18,844 nt of DNA. It comes from Burkholderiaceae bacterium. GTDB taxonomy: Bacteria > Pseudomonadota > Gammaproteobacteria > Burkholderiales > Burkholderiaceae_C. A program made the position numbers and the translations under genes. Within the stretch, counting starts at the first letter, position 1, and each line of letters begins with the position of its first letter. This document shows, one piece after another, positions 14,667-18,844 of the stretch. The DNA lies in NCBI GenBank assembly GCA_023262645.1, contig JALRAA010000005.1:1-18844 (forward strand), in the 5' to 3' direction. The notes below the pieces were generated by a model. It saw only the letters and a program-made list of their open reading frames with translations. It searched no databases and had not been told where the DNA came from.

Positions 14667-14694
14667 ATATTAGCTTTTTTGTTGGTTATGTCAA
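14667..14694 (-). promoter_or_regulatory. Sigma70-type promoter for the ParA operon
   Basis: On the minus strand a perfect TTGACA (14694-14689) is followed after 16 nt by TAATAT (14672-14667), four of six matches to the -10 consensus. Transcription would start near 14660 and leave a leader of about 80 nt before the ParA start. This region (14580-14790) is the longest gene-free stretch in the window and is AT-rich compared with its surroundings. No comparably good promoter was seen for the divergent S4 gene. Confidence 0.6.
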
Positions 14695-14790
14695 ATTTGC
14701 AAGAAAGCTCTATGTTGTTTTTCTGCTATTTACCAGCCAGCCAAGGGTTTGACTTGTACAGGCCACGGTCAAGCGGGCAAAACGGTCAAA

Positions 14791-15207
14791 ATGGCAGCAA
14801 TGGACAAAATTCGAATCGACAAATGGCTGTGGGCGGCGCGTTTTTACAAAACCCGCTCTTTGGCTACCGATGAAATCAACAAGGGGCGGATCGCCGTCAA
14901 CGGCCAGGTGGTCAAGCCGGCGCGGGAAGTCAAAGCCGGTGAAATGGTGTCCTTGCGCCGCGACGGTCTGACCCGAACCGTGCAAGTGCTGGCTGTCAGT
15001 GGTGTGCGCGGTTCTGCTCCGGTGGCACAACTGCTGTATGCCGAAACCCCGGAAAGTCTGCAAGCCCGTGAATTGCACAGCCAACAACGGCGCTTTGCGC
15101 GCGAACCCGCGTTGAGCATTGCCCACGGCAGGCCCACCAAACGCGACCGCCGTGAATTGGAACAGGCCGAACACGGCTGGGACGACCGCTGGAGCGCATC
15201 ACTTTGA
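14791..15207 (+). CDS. hslR: Hsp15-like RNA-binding S4-domain protein
   Basis: Hsp15 binds free 50S ribosomal subunits that carry an unfinished nascent chain and helps recycle them after heat stress. The 138-aa protein contains the compact S4 domain near its N-terminus: IRIDKWLWAARFYKTRSLAT, then INKGRIAVNGQVVKPAREV. The basic C-terminal tail with Arg/Lys-rich segments is also typical. The length agrees with E. coli Hsp15 (about 133 aa). Two starts are possible, ATG at 14791 or 14800, and neither has a strong ribosome site; the TTG-started longer frame from 14749 is unlikely because it adds non-conserved residues. The stop overlaps the next start (TTGA), so the two are probably cotranslated. 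Confidence 0.85.
   Translation: MAAMDKIRIDKWLWAARFYKTRSLATDEINKGRIAVNGQVVKPAREVKAGEMVSLRRDGLTRTVQVLAVSGVRGSAPVAQLLYAETPESLQARELHSQQRRFAREPALSIAHGRPTKRDRRELEQAEHGWDDRWSASL
15191..15194 (+). promoter_or_regulatory. Ribosome binding site GGAG supporting a TTG start of the permease
   Basis: GGAG lies 9 nt before the TTG at 15204, inside the end of the S4 gene. The next in-frame ATG at 15219 would lack such a site at a suitable distance and would drop conserved N-terminal residues. Confidence 0.55.
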
Positions 15208-17774
15208 AATTACTTCGCATGGTTGGCAAGGCGCTTTGGCGCGATGCCCGGGCGGGCGAGTTGCGCCTGTTGTTCGTGGCGGTCAGTTTGGGGGTGGCTG
15301 CACTTTCGTCGGTCGGATTTTTGGCCGATCGGATTGAAGCCGGTTTGCAACGCGATGCCAGACAGCTGCTGGGGGGAGACGCGGTGTTGGTCAGCGACCA
15401 TGCTTTCTCCCCAGAAGTGACAGACAAAGTACACGGGTTTGGACTGCGTTCGGTGGTGACCTTGACGTTCCCCACCATGGCGCGCAGCGGTTCTGCCTTG
15501 GAAGGGCAAAGCCGGTTGGTGGCGCTCAAAGTGGTGACGGAGGGCTATCCGCTGCGGGGTCAATTGCAGGTGTTGCCCGATCTGGACTCGCCTGTGGTCA
15601 AACCGAGTTTGGCCCCAGAATTGACCAACGAAACCGTTTATGACCGGCCATCGGTGCCTACCCGCGAGGTTCCCCGCGCTGGCGAGGTTTGGGTTGAACC
15701 CGCGATTTTGGAAGCGCTGGAAATCAAGCCTGGAGGCACTATTTCGTTAGGTGAGCGCACGCTTCGTATTTCAAAAGTGCTGGTATCAGAGCCCGATCGG
15801 GGCGCTGGTTTCATGAATTTTGCGCCGCGCATCATGATGAACCAAGCGGATTTGGCCGCCACCGGCTTGGTGCAACCCGCCAGCCGCATCAATTGGCGGT
15901 TGGCGGTTGCGGGCAACACCCGGCAGGTCGCCGAGTTCACCGCTTGGGCGCAAACCTATGTCAAGCAAGCCGACGTGCGGGGCACGCGCTTGGAAACGCT
16001 AGAGGCCGGTCGCCCGGAAATGCGTCAAACCCTGGATCGGGCGGAAAAATTCTTGCATTTGGTGGCTTTGCTGGCGGCTTTGCTCAGTGCCGTGGCGGTG
16101 GCGCTGGCGGCCCGTTCTTTTGCTGCGGGGCATTTGGACGATTGCGCGATGCTGCGCGTGTTGGGGCAAAGCCAGCAGGACATTTTGAGGGTGTACTTGG
16201 GCGAGTTTTTCACCGCCGGGTTGTTGGCCAGCGGATTTGGTTTGGCCATGGGGTTTGGGTTGCACCAGATATTTGTGCAGTTGTTGGTCGGCTTGGTCGA
16301 CACCGATTTGCCCTCGGCTGGTTGGCAACCGGTGTGGCAGGGCCTGGGGGCAGGCTTCACGTTGTTGCTGGCTTTTGGCTTGCCGCCCATCTTGCAATTG
16401 GCACAGGTGCCTGCGTTGCGCGTGATTCGCCGTGACATGGGGCCTTTAAAACCGGCGTCGCTCGGTGTGTTTGTGTTGGGCTTGTCGGGTTTTGGCGCGT
16501 TGTTATTGAACGCCAGCCGTGACACTTGGCTGGGGCTGATGGTGGTGGGCGGTTTTGCAGCAGCGGCGCTGGTGTTTGCCGGACTGGCATGGCTGGCTGT
16601 GTGGGGCTTGCGTCAAACCGTCAATTGGCAACAAGTGCCCGCGTGGTTGCGCATGGCGACCCGTCAAATCAGCGCCCGTCCCGGCTATACCGTGGTGCAA
16701 ATCAGTTCCTTGTCGGTCGGTTTGCTCGCATTGATGTTGTTGGTGTTGTTGCGAACCGATTTGGTGGACAGCTGGCGCAATGCCACTCCCGCAGATGCAC
16801 CCAACCGTTTTGTCATCAACATACATCCAGATCAGGCCAAGGCTTTTTTGTCGCGCTTGGACCAAGAAGGGGTGGCGAAAAGAGATTGGTACCCGATGAT
16901 CAGGGGCCGGTTGGTGCAAATCAATGGCAAAGCTGTGCGCCCGGAAGATTTCACCGATGAACGGGCTCAGCGGTTGGTGGAGCGCGAGTTCAATATGTCG
17001 CACACCGCCAGAGCGCCTTCTCACAACCAAATCGTGCAAGGCGCGTGGGTGCCCGAAGAAGCCCATGCCATCAGCATGGAAGAGGGTATCGCCAAAAGCT
17101 TGCGTTTGAAGTTGGGCGATGAATTGGTGTTTGACATGGCGGGTCAGGCATTCACAGCCCGTATCACCTCTTTGCGACGGGTCGATTGGACCTCGATGCG
17201 TGCCAATTTCTTTGCGTTGTACCCAGTGTCGAGCATGCCGGATTTGCCCATGACCTATATCGCGGCTTACCGCGCTCCTTCACGCAAAGGCTTTGACAAC
17301 GAATTGGTCAACCAGTTTCCCAACGTCACCAATGTCGACATGGGCGCCACCATCAATCAGGTACAAAAGGTGCTGGGCCAAGTGATCGGCGCGGTGGAAT
17401 TTTTGTTTGGCTTCACACTCGCAGCGGGTTTGGTGGTGTTGTTTGCCACGGTCACCGCAACCCGAGAAGAACGCGCCCGCGAATACGCCGTATTGCGTGC
17501 CTTGGGCGCTGGCAACCGATTGTTGCGGCAGGTACAAACCGCCGAACTGCTGGGAGTGGGTGCGTTGTCTGGCGCGTTGGCTGCATTGGTCGCGTCAGCC
17601 ATGGGTTGGGCGTTGGCTTGGTTGGTGTTTGAGTTCAATTGGCAGGCGTCGCCTTGGGTATTGGCTGTGGGCATGGCAGGCGGTGCGTTGCTGGCTTGGG
17701 GCGCGGGATGGTGGGGCTTGCGCGAAGTGTTGCGCCGTCCGGTGGTGCAGACCTTGCGCATGGCTGCTGAATAA
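15204..17774 (+). CDS. Large FtsX-type ABC transporter permease (YbbP-like)
   Basis: This 856-aa membrane protein belongs to the large FtsX-like permeases with ten predicted helices. One helix is near residues 22-42, clusters lie at about 275-300, 330-370, 385-405, 420-475 and 500-525, and a final group follows after 715. Two large extracytoplasmic domains lie between them (about 45-265 and 535-710). The signatures are a duplicated FtsX-like segment with LAARSFAAGHLDDCAMLRVL (about 310) and ATREERAREYAVLRALGAG (about 755). E. coli YbbP works with the ATPase YbbA, but no ATP-binding partner is encoded in this window. The TTG start at 15204 overlaps the S4-gene stop as TTGA and is supported by GGAG. 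Its substrate is unknown; a role in lipoprotein or envelope maintenance is known for relatives. Confidence 0.85.
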   Translation: MKLLRMVGKALWRDARAGELRLLFVAVSLGVAALSSVGFLADRIEAGLQRDARQLLGGDAVLVSDHAFSPEVTDKVHGFGLRSVVTLTFPTMARSGSALEGQSRLVALKVVTEGYPLRGQLQVLPDLDSPVVKPSLAPELTNETVYDRPSVPTREVPRAGEVWVEPAILEALEIKPGGTISLGERTLRISKVLVSEPDRGAGFMNFAPRIMMNQADLAATGLVQPASRINWRLAVAGNTRQVAEFTAWAQTYVKQADVRGTRLETLEAGRPEMRQTLDRAEKFLHLVALLAALLSAVAVALAARSFAAGHLDDCAMLRVLGQSQQDILRVYLGEFFTAGLLASGFGLAMGFGLHQIFVQLLVGLVDTDLPSAGWQPVWQGLGAGFTLLLAFGLPPILQLAQVPALRVIRRDMGPLKPASLGVFVLGLSGFGALLLNASRDTWLGLMVVGGFAAAALVFAGLAWLAVWGLRQTVNWQQVPAWLRMATRQISARPGYTVVQISSLSVGLLALMLLVLLRTDLVDSWRNATPADAPNRFVINIHPDQAKAFLSRLDQEGVAKRDWYPMIRGRLVQINGKAVRPEDFTDERAQRLVEREFNMSHTARAPSHNQIVQGAWVPEEAHAISMEEGIAKSLRLKLGDELVFDMAGQAFTARITSLRRVDWTSMRANFFALYPVSSMPDLPMTYIAAYRAPSRKGFDNELVNQFPNVTNVDMGATINQVQKVLGQVIGAVEFLFGFTLAAGLVVLFATVTATREERAREYAVLRALGAGNRLLRQVQTAELLGVGALSGALAALVASAMGWALAWLVFEFNWQASPWVLAVGMAGGALLAWGAGWWGLREVLRRPVVQTLRMAAE

Positions 17775-17794
17775 GCTGTTGTGTGAAATGTGGG

Positions 17795-18427
17795 TCAGCT
17801 GAGCAACACCACCAACGCACCTGCGCCACCCTCTGAAGCCTTGGCTTGCACAAACGCCAGCACTTCGTTTTTTTGCACCAGCCATCGTTGTACCTTGGAT
17901 TTGAGCACCGGGGTTTTGCCCGGCGAACCCAAACCCTTACCGTGCACCACCCGCACACAGCGCCAGCCGCGTTTGTGTGCATCTCGGATGAATTGGCCCA
18001 AGGCTTCACGCGCCTCGTCTGAACGCAAACCGTGTAAATCGATTTGGCCTTGCAGGCTCCAATGACCTTTGCGTAACTTTTGGGTGACGTCGGTGCCAAT
18101 GCCACTGCGCCTGTAGCTGAGCTCATCGTCGGTATCGAGCAATGTGCTGACATCAAAATCATCGCTCAGGCTTTCGCGCAACACACGGTCGTCGTCACGC
18201 TTTTGTTGAAAGGCTTTGGGGGGTGCGGGCGTGCCGCTCAACTCAACACGGGGTTGAGAGGCCAGCGGTTTGACCGGACCGACCGCGCGTTGAAACAGGT
18301 TTTTTTCGGCTTTGGCGCGGCGTTCTGCCGCCTCTTTTTCGGCAGCCTTGGCGGCTGCTAGTTCGGCTTGTTGGCTGAGTGTTTGTTTGATGGCCCCCAA
18401 GTCTTGCAGGCTGCGTGCTTTCACCAT
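17795..18427 (-). CDS. Smr-domain protein, putative endonuclease/RNA-binding
   Basis: The 210-aa protein carries a C-terminal Smr domain (about residues 128-208) with its two signatures, DLHG (130-133) and HGKG followed by GLGSPGKT (162-172). The N-terminal part is charged, Ala-rich and probably helical at 20-45, then acidic at 78-105. Smr domains nick DNA or cleave RNA in several bacterial proteins; stand-alone forms in Proteobacteria have largely unknown targets. I chose the ATG at 18427, which overlaps the radC stop (ATGGTGA) and has GGAG 8 nt upstream, over an ATG at 18451. It converges with the permease gene 20 bp away. Confidence 0.85.
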   Translation of the reverse strand: MVKARSLQDLGAIKQTLSQQAELAAAKAAEKEAAERRAKAEKNLFQRAVGPVKPLASQPRVELSGTPAPPKAFQQKRDDDRVLRESLSDDFDVSTLLDTDDELSYRRSGIGTDVTQKLRKGHWSLQGQIDLHGLRSDEAREALGQFIRDAHKRGWRCVRVVHGKGLGSPGKTPVLKSKVQRWLVQKNEVLAFVQAKASEGGAGALVVLLS

Positions 18428-18844
18428 GGGCTGCGCTCCGCCATGGACCAATGGATACCCGGGCCCACAATGATGTGGTCTAACACCTTGACATCCACCA
18501 TGGACAACGCAGTTTGCAATGTGCGTGTGAGTGTGCTGTCTGCGGCAGAAGGTCGGACATCGCCGCTGGGGTGGTTATGCGCCAAGATGACCGCAGCCGC
18601 ACCTTGCTCAAGCGCGAGCTTGACCACTTCGCGTGGGTAGACCGAGGTTTGATTGAGGGTGCCTTTGAACATTTCCTGAAAACTCAGCAAGCGATATTGT
18701 GCGTCCATGAACACCACGGCGAACACCTCTTGAGGATACGCGCCCATTTGCAGTTGTAAAAATTGTTTGACGGTGTCGGGGTTATTCATGACATCACGCT
18801 TGCGCATTTTTTGTAACAAAACGCGACGCGACATTTCGATAACA
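18421..18844 (-). CDS. radC: RadC-family protein with MPN/JAMM domain, N-terminus outside window
   Basis: RadC proteins carry a JAMM metal-binding motif. Numbering from the ATG at 18834, the motif is E36 together with H86-N-H88-P-S-G and D99. The surroundings (ILAHNHPSGDVRPSAADSTL and TSVYPREVVKLAL) match the family closely. That ATG is probably internal: the frame stays open to the window edge (Val-Ile-Glu before it), and the residues just after it resemble the middle of RadC. The N-terminal helix-hairpin-helix part therefore lies beyond the window. The DNA-repair role first given to RadC is doubtful. The downstream Smr gene starts inside its stop, so the two are translated together. Confidence 0.9.
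   Translation of the reverse strand, partial: VIEMSRRVLLQKMRKRDVMNNPDTVKQFLQLQMGAYPQEVFAVVFMDAQYRLLSFQEMFKGTLNQTSVYPREVVKLALEQGAAAVILAHNHPSGDVRPSAADSTLTRTLQTALSMVDVKVLDHIIVGPGIHWSMAERSPW

Noticed and set aside
17771..17802. AGCTG ... CAGCT inverted repeat after the permease gene
   Set aside because: Five base pairs with a 17-nt loop and no U-tract; too weak for a terminator call.
18421..18834. RadC as a complete 137-aa protein starting at the ATG at 18834
   Set aside because: The frame stays open to the window edge and the residues around that ATG match the middle of RadC, so the gene is cut by the window and is not naturally short.

Overview
The window looks like chromosomal DNA of a betaproteobacterium, most likely Burkholderiales and perhaps Comamonadaceae-like. 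The housekeeping genes (RadC, Smr, Hsp15-type S4, FtsX-type permease, FMN glutamate synthase) read like proteins of that order. This placement is an inference from protein style and not from a marker gene. Genes are packed tightly, often overlap by a few bases, and lie in blocks that converge or diverge. I see no tRNA, rRNA, insertion sequence, CRISPR array or phage gene.

Block 1 (1-3637, +) is a flagellar-type export ATPase module: FliH (cut by the window edge), a membrane-anchored protein whose ends resemble the last transmembrane helix and FliG-binding tail of FliF, then FliI and FliJ. Block 2 (3627-4836, -) holds a methyltransferase-like protein and a secreted surface-adhesin-E-like protein, placed between fliJ and fliO. 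Block 3 (4860-8105, +) is the complete membrane export gate FliO, FliP, FliQ, FliR and FlhB. Block 4 (8130-11438, +) follows in the same direction. It encodes a DamX-like SPOR-domain membrane protein, a small acidic protein and a single-span coiled-coil protein with an Ala/Lys-rich tail.

Block 5 (11456-14579, -) appears to be an operon of a ParA-family ATPase, a coiled-coil protein and a membrane-anchored FMN-dependent glutamate-synthase-like enzyme, with a good sigma70-type promoter in front of the ParA gene. Block 6 (14791-17774, +) pairs an Hsp15-like S4 protein with a large FtsX-type permease. Block 7 (17795-18844, -) is radC (its N-terminus lies outside the window) followed by an Smr-domain gene.

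The most unusual part is blocks 1, 3 and 4. The sequence motifs are clearly flagellar rather than injectisome, but the order is not the usual betaproteobacterial one. A FliF-tail-like gene lies between fliH and fliI, fliK/L/M/N are absent between fliJ and fliO, flhB follows fliR directly, and three envelope or coiled-coil proteins are appended. Either this is a strongly rearranged flagellar locus or a flagellum-derived secretion apparatus with its own anchoring and positioning proteins. Which it is depends on whether fliF, fliG, fliM, fliN, flhA, rod, hook and filament genes exist elsewhere in the genome.
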